DNA of 59,742 nt, taken from an uncultured beta proteobacterium. GTDB lineage: Bacteria; Pseudomonadota; Gammaproteobacteria; Burkholderiales; Burkholderiaceae_C. Under the pieces are notes generated by a model. The model was not told the DNA's origin. It did no database searches and saw only the letters and a list, made by a program, of their open reading frames with translations. The position numbers were made by a program, and so were the translations under genes. The stretch covers positions 1 through 59,742 of the forward strand of contig CAISLN010000034.1 in NCBI GenBank assembly GCA_903886275.1. The letters run 5' to 3'. Positions 1-11,300 of the stretch are shown here, piece by piece; within the stretch, counting starts at the first letter, position 1; the number at the start of each line of letters is the position of its first letter.

Positions 1-3000
1 GAGGCTGGCTGGAGTTGCGCCAACAATGCAGCCGCTGGCACGCCTTGCACGCAGAGCGTGAGCGTCGGGACTGGCGCCAGCGTGACGACGAATTACACCG
101 TGGCGGTGGTGAGCCCCTTGCCGGCCACCGCTACCACGGGCCTCAGCAATACGGCCACCGTCACTGGAGGTACCTGTAGTTCCTGCGGCCCTATCACCAA
201 CCCGGCGCTCTATATCGATACCGTTAAGACGCTGTTGAGTATCAATGGCGCTGCAGCGACTCCGAGCGCAACGGTCCATGCGGGCGATGTGCTGGTGTAC
301 CGCCTTGTCAGCACCAATACCGGTGGCACTAACGGCACCACGGTACTGAGCGACCCTGTGCCCGACAACACCATCAAGAGCGGCAATGAGGCTGACTGGA
401 GTTGCGCCAATAATTCGACCGCTGGCACGCCTTGTATGCAGACCGTCAGTGTGGCCGCTAACGCCAGTGTGACAACGCATTACACCTTGACGGTGGTGAG
501 CGCCTTGCCGGCCACCGCTACCACGGGCATCAGCAATACGGCCACCTCCAATAGCGGTACCTGTAGTTCCTGTGGTCCTATCACCAACCCGGCGCCGAAC
601 ATCGATACCGTCAAAACGCTGTTGAGCATCAACGGCGCGGCAGCGACTCCGAGCACAACCGTCCAGGCAGGCGATGTGCTGGTGTACCGCCTAGTCAGTA
701 CGAATACGGGCAATGCAAATGGCAGCGTGACCTTGAGCGATGTGGTGCCCGACAACACCACCAAGACTGGCAATGAGGCTGGCTGGAGTTGTGGCAATAA
801 CGCAGCCGCTGGCACTTCGTGCACGCAGAGCGTGAGCGTCGGGACTGGCGCCAGCGTGACGACGAATTACACCGTGGCGGTGGTGAGCCCCTTGCCGGCC
901 ACCGCTGCTACCGGCATCAGCAACACAGCCACCGCCAATGGCGGTACCTGTAGTTCCTGTGGTCCTGTCACCAACCTGGTGCCCAATATCGATACCGTCA
1001 AGACGCTGTTGAGCATCAATGGAAGCAGCGCGGGGGTAAACGCTGCATCCATCGTCAGAGCGGGCGACGTGCTGGTGTACCGCCTGGTCAGCACCAATAC
1101 CGGTGGCGCCAACGGCACCACGGTACTGAGCGACCCTGTGCCTGCCAATATGACCAAGACCGGCAATGAGGCTGGCTGGAGTTGCGCCAACAACGCAGCC
1201 GCTGATACGCCTTGCACGCAGACCGTCAGTGTGGCCGCTAACGCCAGCGTGCCAACGACTTACACCGTGACGGTGGTGAGTCCCTTGTCTGCCACAGCTA
1301 CCACCGGCATCAGCAATACGGCCACCGCCACTGGCGGTACCTGTAGTTCCTGTGGTCCTGTCACCAACCCGGCGCCGAACATCGATACCGTCAAAACGCT
1401 GTTGAGCATCAACGGCGCGGCAGCGACTCCGAGCGCAACCGTCAAGGCAGGCGATGTGCTGGTGTACCGCCTGGTCAGCACGAATACGGGCAATGCAAAT
1501 GGCAGCGTCACCTTGAGCGATGTGGTGCCCGCCAACACCACCAAGAGCGCCAGCGAAGCCTGGAGTTGCGCTGACGGTGCGGGCACTGGTGCAGCTTGCA
1601 CGCAGAGCGTGAGCGTCGCCGTCGGCGCCAGCGTGACGACGAACTACACGATGACGGTGACTCCCCAGCTGCCAGCAGGTGCAACCGGTATCAGCAACAC
1701 GGCCACCAGCACGCACAGCTGCAGTGCTTGCGGCCCCATCACCAACCCGGCGCCCAATATCGACACGGTCAAGACACTGTTGAGCATCAACGGCGTGGTG
1801 GCGATTGCCGGTGGCGTCATCCACCCTGGCGATGTGGTGGTGTACCAGTTGGCCAGCACCAATACGGGCAACGCGGCCGGTAGCGTCATCTTGAGCGACT
1901 TGGTGCCGGTGAACGCGACCAAATCGGGTGGTGAGCCAAACTGGAGCTGTGCCGGTGGCGCGGTGAGCGGCACCGTCTGCACGCAGACGGTGAGCGTTGG
2001 CGTAGGCGCTACGGTGACGGTGAACTACACGATCACGACGGATGCGGTCCTGCCCCCGGGAACGACATCGGTGCTCAATACGGCCACCAGCAGCGGGCGC
2101 TGCAGTGCCTGTGGTCCGATCGCCGCGCCGACGGCGCGCACCGGTACGGTCAAAACGCTGGCCAAGATCAACGGCGTGGCGCCGACTACCCCAAGCCTGG
2201 CACGCCCGGGCGACGCGCTGACCTACAACTTGACGAGCACGAACACGTCCAACACGGCAGACAACATCACTCTGATCGATGTTGTGCCGGCTAACACGAC
2301 CAAGTCGGGTAGTGAATCGGGCTGGAGTTGTGCCGACGGTGCGGGTGCTGGCACAGCTTGTTCTCAGTCGGTGGGCGTAGGTGCGAACGCCACGGTGGTG
2401 ACGACCTATACGGTGAAGCTGATTGCGCAACTGCCCTCGGGCACGGCGCAGGTGGCTAATACAGCAACCAGTCCGAACAGCACTTGCACCTATTGCGGTC
2501 CGATCACCATCCCTGCGGCCAACATCCGTACGGTAAAGAGGCTCTTGAGCATCAACGGCGTGGCTGCGACGCCAAGCTCCACGGTTGGTGCGGGCGCAGT
2601 GCTGGTCTACCAGCTTGTTAGCACCAATGGGGGTAACCAAAGCGACAGCGTCACTTTGAGCGATGCAGTGCCGACCAACATGACCAAGGCGGGCAATGAG
2701 GCCGGCTGGAGCTGCCCCGACGGTGCGGTGGCCGGCGTAGCCTGCACGCAGAGCGTGGCGGTGGGCGCTGGTGCGACAGTCACCGCCGACTACACGGTCA
2801 AGGTTAACGCGGCCTTGCCACCGAGCACGAGCCAGGTGGCCAACACAGCCACCAGTACCGGCGGCTGCAGTGATTGCGGACCCATCGTGAACCAGAAGTC
2901 CAACATTGGCACGGTGAAGTCGCTGGCGACGATCAACGGCGTGGCGGCTACTGCCAACAGCGTGGCGCGCCCGGGCGACGTGCTGGTGTACAAGCTGACC

Positions 3001-6000
3001 AGCACGAATACGACAGCGGCCGCCGGCACTATCACCCTGAGCGATGCGGTGCCGGCCAACACGACCAAGTGGGGCACGGAAGGGGGCTGGAGTTGTGCCG
3101 ACGGTGCTGTGGCCGCAAGCGCCTGTACGCAGACAGTCAGCGTAGGGGTGAACGCCATGGTGGTGGTGACCTATACGGTGAGGCTGATTGCGCAACTTCC
3201 CTCGGGTACGACGCAGGTGGCCAATACGGCGGCCAGTACCAACGAATGCACCAGCTGTGGTCCGATCACCATCCCGGCGGCCAACATCCATACGGTAAAG
3301 AAACTCTTGAGCGTCAACGGCGTGGCTGCGACGCCGAGCTCTACGGTTGGTGCAGGCGCGGTGCTGGTCTACCAGCTTGTTAGCACCAATGGGGGTAGCC
3401 AAAGCGACAGCGTCACTTTGAGCGATGCAGTGCCGACCAACATGAGCAAGGCCGGCAATGAGGCCGGCTGGAGTTGTGCCGATGGCGCGCTGGCCGGCGC
3501 AGCCTGCACGCAGAGCGTGACGGTGGGCGCTGGTGCGACAGTCACCACTAACTACACGGTCAAGGTTAACGCGGCCTTGCCATCGGGCACGAGCCAGGTG
3601 GCCAACACGGCTACCAGTACCGGCGGATGCAGTGATTGCGGACCCATCGTGAACCAGAAGTCCAGCATTGGCACTGTGAAGTCGCTGGCGACGATCAACG
3701 GCGTGGCAGCTACTGCCAACAGCGTGGCGCGCCCGAGCGACCTGCTGGTATACAAGCTGACGAGCACGAACACGGCTGCTACCGCTGGCAGTATCACCCT
3801 GAGCGATGCGGTGCCGGCCAACACGACCAAGTGGGGCGCAGAAGGGGGTTGGAGTTGTGCCGACGGTGCGACGCCCAGAAGTGCTTGTACACAGACGGTC
3901 AGCGTAGGGGCGAATGCCACGGTGGTGACGACCTATACGGTGAAGCTGATTGCGCAACTGCCCTCGGGCACGACGCAGGTGGCCAATACGGCGGCCAGCA
4001 CCAACGAATGCGCCGGCTGTGGTCCGATCACCATCCCGGCGGCCAACATCCATACGGTAAAGAAGCTCTTGAGCGTCAACGGCGTGGCGCCAACATCGGC
4101 GTCCGTGGCTCTGCCCAACGACGTGCTGATCTACCAACTGGTGAGCGATAACAGGGGCAGCCAAAGCGATAGCGTCATATTGAGCGATGCGGTGCCGACC
4201 AACACGAGCAAGGCCGGCAACGAGTCAGGCTGGAGCTGTGCCGATGGCGCGCTGGCCGGCGCAGCTTGCACGCAGAGCGTGACGGTGGGCGCTGGTGCGA
4301 CAGTCACTACTAACTACACGGTCAAGGTTAACGCGGCCTTGCCATCGGGAACGAGCCAGGTGGCCAACACGGCCGCCAGCACGGGCGCATGTGCCGATTG
4401 CGGCCCCATCGTCATCTCGACGAAGCCCGACGTTAGCGTCACCAAGGCCTTGACCAGCGGTCAAGCGGTGGCCAATGCAGGTGAGGTCTTGGTGTACAGC
4501 ATTACGGTGACCAATACCCGCGCGAACTCCACGCAGCCCGCAGGCTACAAGTTTCTCGAGGTGATTCCGCAGGGTAGCACCCTGGTGAGTATTGCCGGCC
4601 CAGGAAGCAGTGACTGCGCTTCCGGCGCGGCGGCGGGACGCCTGTGCACGATCACCGTGCGCAATGCGGTGCCTGCCAACACGCCGCAGGTGTTCACGGT
4701 ACGCGTGATCGTGGCAACGCCCATTGCGGTGGGCGTGACGCAGATCCTGAATCTCGCGGTGGGTGGTTCTACGCCGCCGAACGGCTGCACGCCGCTCAAT
4801 GCGGATGGCACCTGCAACACGCCGCCAACGTGCAATAGCGGTGCGCCTGGCTGTGTGGTCGTTCCTACCGTCGATCCGGGCGTGAAGGTGACCAAGACCT
4901 TGACCAGTGGCCAGACGGCGGGCAGGCCGGCAGACCGCTTGGTGTATTCCATCACCTTGGACAACACCGTTGCCAACACCACGCAGGCGGCGGGCTTTAA
5001 GTTCTTTGAGGTGATCCCGCAGGGAGCAAGGCTGGTGAGTATCACAGGTCCTGGCACCAGCAATTGCAGCGCAGGCGCAGTTGCGGGTAGCTTGTGCGCC
5101 GTGACATTGGGCAACGCGTTGGTGGCTGGCACGCCCCAGACCTTTACGGTCACGGTGGACGTAGCCAACCCCATACCGGTCGGAGTCACCAAGATCGTGA
5201 ACCTGGCCGCAGCCGGCCCCAACCCGCCTGTGGGCTGCACGCCGCAGAATCCGGACGGCACATGTCCGGTGCCGCCGGACTGCACGACCGCGGCCACACC
5301 GGCTTGCGTGGTACTGCCGGTAGATGGAGCCGACATCCGCCTGAGCAAGGCCTTGACCAGCGGACCCAACCCAGCGGTCGCCGGCGCCAGCCTGGTTTAC
5401 ACCATCACGCTGACCAATATATCGGCGGGTACGACGCGTGCGCCCGGTTACCCGTTCTTTGAGGTGATCCCGCAGGGCACCAGCTTGTCTGGCTTCACCG
5501 GGCCCGGTACCTCTGACTGTGTGCCCGGTGCTGCGGCCGGCCGTCTGTGCACCTTTGCGGTCAACACGGCTATCGCGCCGGGGGCTACGGTGAGTTTCAC
5601 TGTCACGGTGTTGGTTGCGACGCCAATCCCGGTGGGGCAGACGCAGATACTGAACGTGGCAGCTCCCGGCCCGACGCCGCCTCCGGGCTGCTCGCCCCTG
5701 AATGCGCAAGGCACCTGTGTGACGCCGCCCGTTTGCGTTGCAGGTACGCCGGGCTGCGTGATCACGCCAACCGTTGCGCCTGGCGTGATGGCGTCCAAGG
5801 CCTTGATCAGCGGACAGAGCCTGGCCACAGCGGGCAGCACGCTGGTCTATGCGATCACACTGGACAATACGGCCGATACTGAACAGGCCGCCGGCTACAA
5901 GTTCTTTGAGGTGATTCCGCAGGGAACGACGCTGGTGAGCATTACCGGCCCGGGCTTTAGCAGCTGTGGAGTGGGCGCCAACGCGGGCACGCTGTGTACC

Positions 6001-8349
6001 GTGACAACCAGCCATGCGGTGGTCAAGGGCACGCCGCAGACCTTCATCGTGACGGTCAAGGTGGCTGATGCGCTTGCGGCAAGCCTGACGCGCATCCTCA
6101 ACCTGGCAGCAAGTGGCCCGGCAACGCCGTCAGGCTGCTCGCCGTTGAATGCGGATGGCCGCTGCCCGACGCCGCCGGAGTGCACGGCGGCGGCGAACCC
6201 GGGCTGCGTGATCATGCCGACAGAAAACGCCGTGCTGATCAACAAAGCGCTGAGCAGTGGTCCCAACCCTGCAACACCGGGCGCGACCCTGGTCTACACC
6301 CTGACGATGAGCAATACAGTGGCAGGCACGGTTGTGGCCCCCGGCTATCAGTTTTTCGAGGTGGTTCCGCAGGGCACCAGTCTGGTGAGCATCACGGGTC
6401 CGGGCAGCAGCAACTGCGCCGCCGGTGCCGCTGCTGGAAGCCTGTGCACGATCACGACCAATGCGGCCACTGCGGCTGGCCTGTCCCAGGTATTCACGGT
6501 CACCGTGCGCGTGGCCTCACCGATTCCCAGCGGCCTCACGCGCATCCTGAACCTGGCCCAGGCCGGTCCGACGCCGCCTGCGGGCTGCACGCCACTCCAG
6601 GCGGACGGCAGCTGCACGACGCCTCCAGTGTGCGTGGCGAGCGCGCCTGGTTGCGTGATTACGCCATCGGATGCAGGCACCATCGGGGTGACCAAGGCGC
6701 TGCTCAGCGGTACGACGGCTTGGCCTGGCGCATCGCTGGTCTATGCGATTACGGTGACCAATCAGTCGGACACCTTGACGCAAGCTGCGGGCTACCGATT
6801 CTTCGAGGTGATACCGCAGTTCACCAGTCTGGTGAGCATCACGGGGCCGGGCAGCAGCAACTGCGTCGCCGGTGCCGTTGCTGGCAGCTTGTGCACGCTG
6901 ACGACCAGCAGCGCGTTGGCGCCGCATGCGACGCTGACCTTCAGCGTGTCGGTGCAAGTCGCCATCCAAGTGCCCGCCAACGTCACCGAGATCATGAACC
7001 TGGCCACAACGGGTCCCACTGCGCCGCAGGGCTGTACCACGCTCCAAGCAGATGGCAGTTGCACGGCGCCGCCGCGCTGCACGACTGCGGCCAATCCGGG
7101 CTGCACGGTTACGCCGCTGAGGGCCGCAAGCTCGGTACTGATCACCAAGACGACGACGCTTAGGAGGGTCAAAATGGGCGACTTCGTGCCCTATACGGTG
7201 CGCCTGCAAAATATCCAAGGCTTGGCTTTAAGCCAGTTCAGCGTGTTGGACAACCCGGCGCCTGGACTGAGCTATGTCGAGAACAGCCTGCGCGTGGCTG
7301 GCGCCAACCAGGCCACGATCACCTCGCTGCGTCCGCTGAAGATGGACGGCTTGAGCCTGGCGCCCAACCAGGTGCTGACCTTGACCTATCTGATGCGCGT
7401 GGGTGCGGCCGCAGGCAAGGGGCAGTTGTGCAACCAGGTCTATGTGGACGATGCGAAGCGCCAGGCCCGCTCCAACATCGCCTCGGCCTGTGTGAGTCGT
7501 GCATCGGACCCCGACTTTGAAGACACGCGCATCTTTGGCATGGTGTTCGAGGACAGCAACGGCAACGGTGTGCAGGACGAGGGCGAACGTGGGCTGCCTG
7601 GCGTGCGCGTGGCAACTGCCACCGGCTACGTTGCCGAGACCGACTCCTTGGGTCGCTACCACTTTGAGGGCATTGATCCGGGCGCGTTTGCGCGAGGCAG
7701 CAACTTCATCGTCAAGCTCGACGAGAACACCCTGGCCAAGGGCAGTGTCCTGACGACGCAGAACCCGCTGGTCAAGCGCTTGACCTGGGCGATACCGGGG
7801 CAGTTCAACTTTGGCGTGAAGCAGCTGTATAGCCAACTGTATCTTTACGAGGCGGCGGTGCAGAGAGACACCCCGTTGGTGCCTTCGGTCCCTGTGCCGC
7901 AGCCACCGGTGCAGACGCCACCCTATGCCTTTGTCACAGATGGTCTGTTCAAGTTCGACAAGAGCAGTTTGGAGGACATTGTGGAGCCGGGCTTGAGCAA
8001 CCTAGCGCACTTCGTCAACCGGCTCAGGCAGGACTTCTCGCGCATTGACCAGATTGTGGTGAAGGCGCATACCGACCGCCATGGCAGCGATACGCACAAC
8101 CACGAGCTGGCTAGCAAGCGGGCGGCCACAGTCAAGGCCTATCTGGTGAAGAACGGCTTTGATCCGCAGGTCATCCGTGATGTGGCCGTGGGATCGGCGC
8201 AACCGGTGGTGGATTGTCCGGGCCCCAAGACGGCGGCGGTGATTGCCTGCCTGGCAGCGAACCGGCGTTTTGAAATCTTGGTCCAGGGTCTGGCGGCCGT
8301 TCGCAAGGACGCGTCCTCGCAATTGCAAAACAAACAGAGCCAGCCATGA
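1..8349 (+). CDS. Giant DUF11-repeat surface protein with C-terminal OmpA domain (5' end outside window)
   Basis: The reading frame is open from base 1, so the start lies upstream; 2782 residues are visible. Bases 1-210 are a partial repeat, followed by eleven repeats of 126-131 residues (211-4428; each begins near a TVKTLLSING-type motif and carries CSSCGP/CSDCGP cysteine pairs), then six repeats of about 150 residues (4429-7128; VTKALTSG start, LVYSIT core, four or more cysteines). A seventh, shorter DUF11 domain begins near 7129. An SdrD-type B-like domain follows (7525-7830; motif FEDSNGNGVQDEGE, a typical calcium-loop sequence), then a proline-rich linker and an OmpA C-terminal domain (about 7920-8310; motif KAHTDRHGSD). 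The architecture suggests a very long, disulphide-stabilised cell-surface fibre anchored to peptidoglycan through OmpA. The stop overlaps the ATG of the next gene (ATGA), so the two are probably translated together. Function beyond a surface role is inferred. Confidence 0.85.
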   Translation, partial: EAGWSCANNAAAGTPCTQSVSVGTGASVTTNYTVAVVSPLPATATTGLSNTATVTGGTCSSCGPITNPALYIDTVKTLLSINGAAATPSATVHAGDVLVYRLVSTNTGGTNGTTVLSDPVPDNTIKSGNEADWSCANNSTAGTPCMQTVSVAANASVTTHYTLTVVSALPATATTGISNTATSNSGTCSSCGPITNPAPNIDTVKTLLSINGAAATPSTTVQAGDVLVYRLVSTNTGNANGSVTLSDVVPDNTTKTGNEAGWSCGNNAAAGTSCTQSVSVGTGASVTTNYTVAVVSPLPATAATGISNTATANGGTCSSCGPVTNLVPNIDTVKTLLSINGSSAGVNAASIVRAGDVLVYRLVSTNTGGANGTTVLSDPVPANMTKTGNEAGWSCANNAAADTPCTQTVSVAANASVPTTYTVTVVSPLSATATTGISNTATATGGTCSSCGPVTNPAPNIDTVKTLLSINGAAATPSATVKAGDVLVYRLVSTNTGNANGSVTLSDVVPANTTKSASEAWSCADGAGTGAACTQSVSVAVGASVTTNYTMTVTPQLPAGATGISNTATSTHSCSACGPITNPAPNIDTVKTLLSINGVVAIAGGVIHPGDVVVYQLASTNTGNAAGSVILSDLVPVNATKSGGEPNWSCAGGAVSGTVCTQTVSVGVGATVTVNYTITTDAVLPPGTTSVLNTATSSGRCSACGPIAAPTARTGTVKTLAKINGVAPTTPSLARPGDALTYNLTSTNTSNTADNITLIDVVPANTTKSGSESGWSCADGAGAGTACSQSVGVGANATVVTTYTVKLIAQLPSGTAQVANTATSPNSTCTYCGPITIPAANIRTVKRLLSINGVAATPSSTVGAGAVLVYQLVSTNGGNQSDSVTLSDAVPTNMTKAGNEAGWSCPDGAVAGVACTQSVAVGAGATVTADYTVKVNAALPPSTSQVANTATSTGGCSDCGPIVNQKSNIGTVKSLATINGVAATANSVARPGDVLVYKLTSTNTTAAAGTITLSDAVPANTTKWGTEGGWSCADGAVAASACTQTVSVGVNAMVVVTYTVRLIAQLPSGTTQVANTAASTNECTSCGPITIPAANIHTVKKLLSVNGVAATPSSTVGAGAVLVYQLVSTNGGSQSDSVTLSDAVPTNMSKAGNEAGWSCADGALAGAACTQSVTVGAGATVTTNYTVKVNAALPSGTSQVANTATSTGGCSDCGPIVNQKSSIGTVKSLATINGVAATANSVARPSDLLVYKLTSTNTAATAGSITLSDAVPANTTKWGAEGGWSCADGATPRSACTQTVSVGANATVVTTYTVKLIAQLPSGTTQVANTAASTNECAGCGPITIPAANIHTVKKLLSVNGVAPTSASVALPNDVLIYQLVSDNRGSQSDSVILSDAVPTNTSKAGNESGWSCADGALAGAACTQSVTVGAGATVTTNYTVKVNAALPSGTSQVANTAASTGACADCGPIVISTKPDVSVTKALTSGQAVANAGEVLVYSITVTNTRANSTQPAGYKFLEVIPQGSTLVSIAGPGSSDCASGAAAGRLCTITVRNAVPANTPQVFTVRVIVATPIAVGVTQILNLAVGGSTPPNGCTPLNADGTCNTPPTCNSGAPGCVVVPTVDPGVKVTKTLTSGQTAGRPADRLVYSITLDNTVANTTQAAGFKFFEVIPQGARLVSITGPGTSNCSAGAVAGSLCAVTLGNALVAGTPQTFTVTVDVANPIPVGVTKIVNLAAAGPNPPVGCTPQNPDGTCPVPPDCTTAATPACVVLPVDGADIRLSKALTSGPNPAVAGASLVYTITLTNISAGTTRAPGYPFFEVIPQGTSLSGFTGPGTSDCVPGAAAGRLCTFAVNTAIAPGATVSFTVTVLVATPIPVGQTQILNVAAPGPTPPPGCSPLNAQGTCVTPPVCVAGTPGCVITPTVAPGVMASKALISGQSLATAGSTLVYAITLDNTADTEQAAGYKFFEVIPQGTTLVSITGPGFSSCGVGANAGTLCTVTTSHAVVKGTPQTFIVTVKVADALAASLTRILNLAASGPATPSGCSPLNADGRCPTPPECTAAANPGCVIMPTENAVLINKALSSGPNPATPGATLVYTLTMSNTVAGTVVAPGYQFFEVVPQGTSLVSITGPGSSNCAAGAAAGSLCTITTNAATAAGLSQVFTVTVRVASPIPSGLTRILNLAQAGPTPPAGCTPLQADGSCTTPPVCVASAPGCVITPSDAGTIGVTKALLSGTTAWPGASLVYAITVTNQSDTLTQAAGYRFFEVIPQFTSLVSITGPGSSNCVAGAVAGSLCTLTTSSALAPHATLTFSVSVQVAIQVPANVTEIMNLATTGPTAPQGCTTLQADGSCTAPPRCTTAANPGCTVTPLRAASSVLITKTTTLRRVKMGDFVPYTVRLQNIQGLALSQFSVLDNPAPGLSYVENSLRVAGANQATITSLRPLKMDGLSLAPNQVLTLTYLMRVGAAAGKGQLCNQVYVDDAKRQARSNIASACVSRASDPDFEDTRIFGMVFEDSNGNGVQDEGERGLPGVRVATATGYVAETDSLGRYHFEGIDPGAFARGSNFIVKLDENTLAKGSVLTTQNPLVKRLTWAIPGQFNFGVKQLYSQLYLYEAAVQRDTPLVPSVPVPQPPVQTPPYAFVTDGLFKFDKSSLEDIVEPGLSNLAHFVNRLRQDFSRIDQIVVKAHTDRHGSDTHNHELASKRAATVKAYLVKNGFDPQVIRDVAVGSAQPVVDCPGPKTAAVIACLAANRRFEILVQGLAAVRKDASSQLQNKQSQP
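211..4428 (+). repeat. Eleven tandem in-frame repeats of 378-393 bp (first DUF11-like family)
   Basis: Unit starts that I located are 211, 598, 985, 1378, 1756, 2137, 2521, 2902, 3283, 3664 and 4045. Alternate units are the more similar ones: the blocks starting at 2521, 3283 and 4045 are exactly 762 bp apart and nearly identical at their starts, and units 598 and 1378 are 780 bp apart and nearly identical. This indicates amplification as pairs of units. All spacings are multiples of three, so the frame is kept. Confidence 0.9.
4429..7128 (+). repeat. Six tandem in-frame repeats of about 450 bp (second DUF11-like family)
   Basis: Unit starts are 4429, 4879, 5332, 5782, 6229 and 6679, giving spacings of 450, 453, 450, 447 and 450 bp. 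Each unit encodes a TKAL(T/L)SG start, an LVY(S/T/A)IT strand, a FFEVIPQG-type motif, GPG(S/T)S(N/D)C and a conserved C-terminal PxGCxPL...C segment. They diverge more from one another than the first repeat family does, which suggests an older expansion. Confidence 0.88.
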
Positions 8350-11300
8350 AGAAAACTGCACAAAATCGGGCGCTCCAAATGACTGCACGTACGCTGAATG
8401 CCCGCCACCCGCGCGCCGTCCGAAGGATCACCGCCCAGGCCGCCAGAATTTTGGTGCTGGGCACCAGCACGCTGGCGCTGATGGGTACCAATCAGGAGCT
8501 GCTGGCCGAGTCCCTCCCGGATGCCGAGCCGGTTGATGCGCCGCGTGCCCAGCGTGAGACGGATGAGCCACCGTTGGTCTTGAAGATGGAATACACGCTG
8601 AGCCTGCCATCCGTGAAGGTTCGCGCCGCAGCCATCCAAGGCATGTCCCCAAACGACGCGACGGTTGGCACTGCGGCCCTTGCTTCCCACCAGCCGAAAG
8701 ATTCGGAAAATCGCAATAGGCGCATGTTCCTGGCGTCGCTGGACAACAACTTCGGAGACTCTTGGCTGGCACAGCTGGCGCCTGACCAGCCCCCGACCGG
8801 AGCAAGCACAAAGGCGCGCAAAGTGGATATGCGGGAGTTCGGGCGCATCTGGTTAACCGAGGATCCGGGCGTGTTGAAGCCAGCGCTCAGCGTCAGCGCG
8901 ACCGACAAGGCGGCGATCGAGCATGGGACTTTGCGCACACCGATCAAGTTCAGTATTTACACCAATTACGCGGCCTTTCTGAGCCGTGCCGAAATACGGG
9001 TCTACGCGCGAAACGCCTTTGACCGAGTGAATCCGATCGCCGTATTGCCGGTGAATGTGAAGGGCGGCAGCAACCAGATGTCGCTTGAATGGAGTGGTAA
9101 GCGCGATGCCGACGGGCAGTCGTCCACATTCGAGGAGGGTGACGTGCTGCAGTATGTGCTGCGCGTCTACGATGCGCAGGCGCGCTGGGACGAAACCAGG
9201 CCGGCTGCGATCACCCTGGTCAGCGATATCGAAAAAACCCGGGCGCTCGATGCATTGAACCAAGCCCAAAGCCTGGTAACTCTGCAGCAAAGCAGGCAAG
9301 TCGGGCTGAAGCTCGAAGACTATGTGCTGGAGACCAGCGTGATTGGGCGCAATGACGCAGTGATCCAGAACATCCCGCTGCGCGGCTCCAATGTGCGAAT
9401 GCATGGCCAGGAAGTGCCCTTGGGGCTGGAGCTGAAGATCAATGACCAAAAGGTGTTCATCGACTTGGAGCGGAAATTCGTTTCCGAATACCTGTTGCCC
9501 ATCGGGCCGCACCGATTCGATGTGGCGGCGACGGATGCGAACGGGCGGTTGTTGCAAGCCCAGTTGGAAACCGATGTGCGCGGCGAGTACTGGTTCATGG
9601 TCGGCCTTGCCGACCTGACCCTGTCGCAAAACAAGTTCAGCGGCAATGTGGAGATGGTCACGTCCGACGATCTGAAAAGATTCGACGGCGAGCATGCCTA
9701 TGGCCGCCTGGCCTTCTATTTAAAGGGAAAGATCCAGGGCAAATACCTGCTGACGGGCCATGCCGACACCTTGGAGCGTGAGGGCCAGGACCTGTTCCAG
9801 GGCTTCTTCAAGGCTGACCGCAACGACATTTTGCGTCGCATCGACCCGGATGCCTATTACCCGGTCTACGGCGACGACTCGGTTCCTGTCCTTGATGCCG
9901 ACACCTCTGGGCGCCTGTACGTGCGCCTGGACTGGGACAAGAGCAACGCGGTCTGGGGCAATTTCCGGTCGGAAATCAACCCGGGTGAATGGGCCGCCTA
10001 CAACCGCAGCCTGTACGGTGCCAAGCTGGAATACCGCAGCCTGGAGTCGACCCCGCTGGGCGTACCCAGGACCCAGGTCAAGGCCTTTGCGGCGAACGCG
10101 CAGACGGCGGCCGGACGCAGCGAGTTCATCGGCACCGGTGGCAGCCTGTACTTCATGCGCCATACCGACATCGTGCCCGGCAGCGCCGTCCTTAGCCTTG
10201 AAGAGCGCGATCCCGACAGTGGCCGCGTGATCCAAACCACGGGCTTGCAGCCCGGCCTGGACTACGAAATCGACTACTTCCAAGGCCGTGTGATCTTGAC
10301 CAGGCCGCTGCAACAGGTCAGCTCGACCAGTAGCATCCTGCGCGACAGACCCTTGTCTGGCAATTTGAATGCTTTGGTCGCTGTGTATGAGTTCTATCCG
10401 GAAACGGATTCCGACAACACCGGCGGCGGCGTCAACGCGAGGCAATGGCTTGGCGACAAGGTCGCTGTCGGCGCTACCTATGTGAAGGAAAACCGCTCAG
10501 GCCAAGACTTTGAACTCAAGGGGGTTGATCTGACCTACCAAGCTGGCACGGGCACCTACGTCAAGCTCGAGCATGCCCATACCGAGTCGGAGTTGGCACC
10601 GGTATTCCATTCGACCGACGGGGGCTTGAGCTTCTCCCGTCTGGGTCGGCCGATCAGCGTCGAGTATCCGACAGATAACGGCTTGACATCCGCCGGCGGC
10701 AATGCCAATGGTGTTGAGCTTCGCGTCAATGCGCAGGAGTTGGGTCTGACGCAGAACCCCTGGCTTGGGTCTGCGTGGTGGCGCAAAAAGGACGCTGGCT
10801 TTGCTGCCGACCAGAGCACTGCGCTGGGCCTGGACTCCACCGATGCTGGCGTTCGTCTGGTGGGTCAGCTCACACCCGCTCTGCAGCTGTCTGCCGGCTA
10901 CAAGACGCTGGAAACCGTGGGCTATACCCTGGCTAACGGGGATCAGCTCAACAATTTGTTGGGCGGTAGTCTCGTGGGCACCCATCTGTACCGGCTGGAG
11001 CGTGCGCACTTGGGCTTGCATTCGCGCATGCAGGACGGCTGGAAGTACGAAGGAGAAATACAGTCAATCAAGCTGACGGATAACGCGGTGAGCCCTGCCG
11101 ATGCCCACGCCGGTTTGTTAGGCCTGCGCGTGACCCGCCGCGTACGGGGCAATCTGGACGTTTACGCGGGTGCGCAAGCCAGCTTTTCGGAAGAAAACTA
11201 TGACAAAAATAATGCGCTGCGCTTGGGTGCGAAATACAGTTTCAGCAGCCAGTCCAATGCCTTTGTCGAAGCCTCCAAAGGTGACCGTGGTGATGCGGTG

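Noticed and set aside
691..4164. Very long minus-strand open frame antisense to the repeat gene
   Set aside because: It mirrors the periodic codon pattern of the repeats; its translation is His/Arg-rich low complexity with no family motifs. Similar antisense frames at 4225-6015, 37166-40135, 40640-42322, 52256-54055 and 55604-57394 have the same cause.
211..4428. CRISPR-like periodic structure
   Set aside because: The repeats are in-frame protein domains of about 130 residues, with no short unique spacers.
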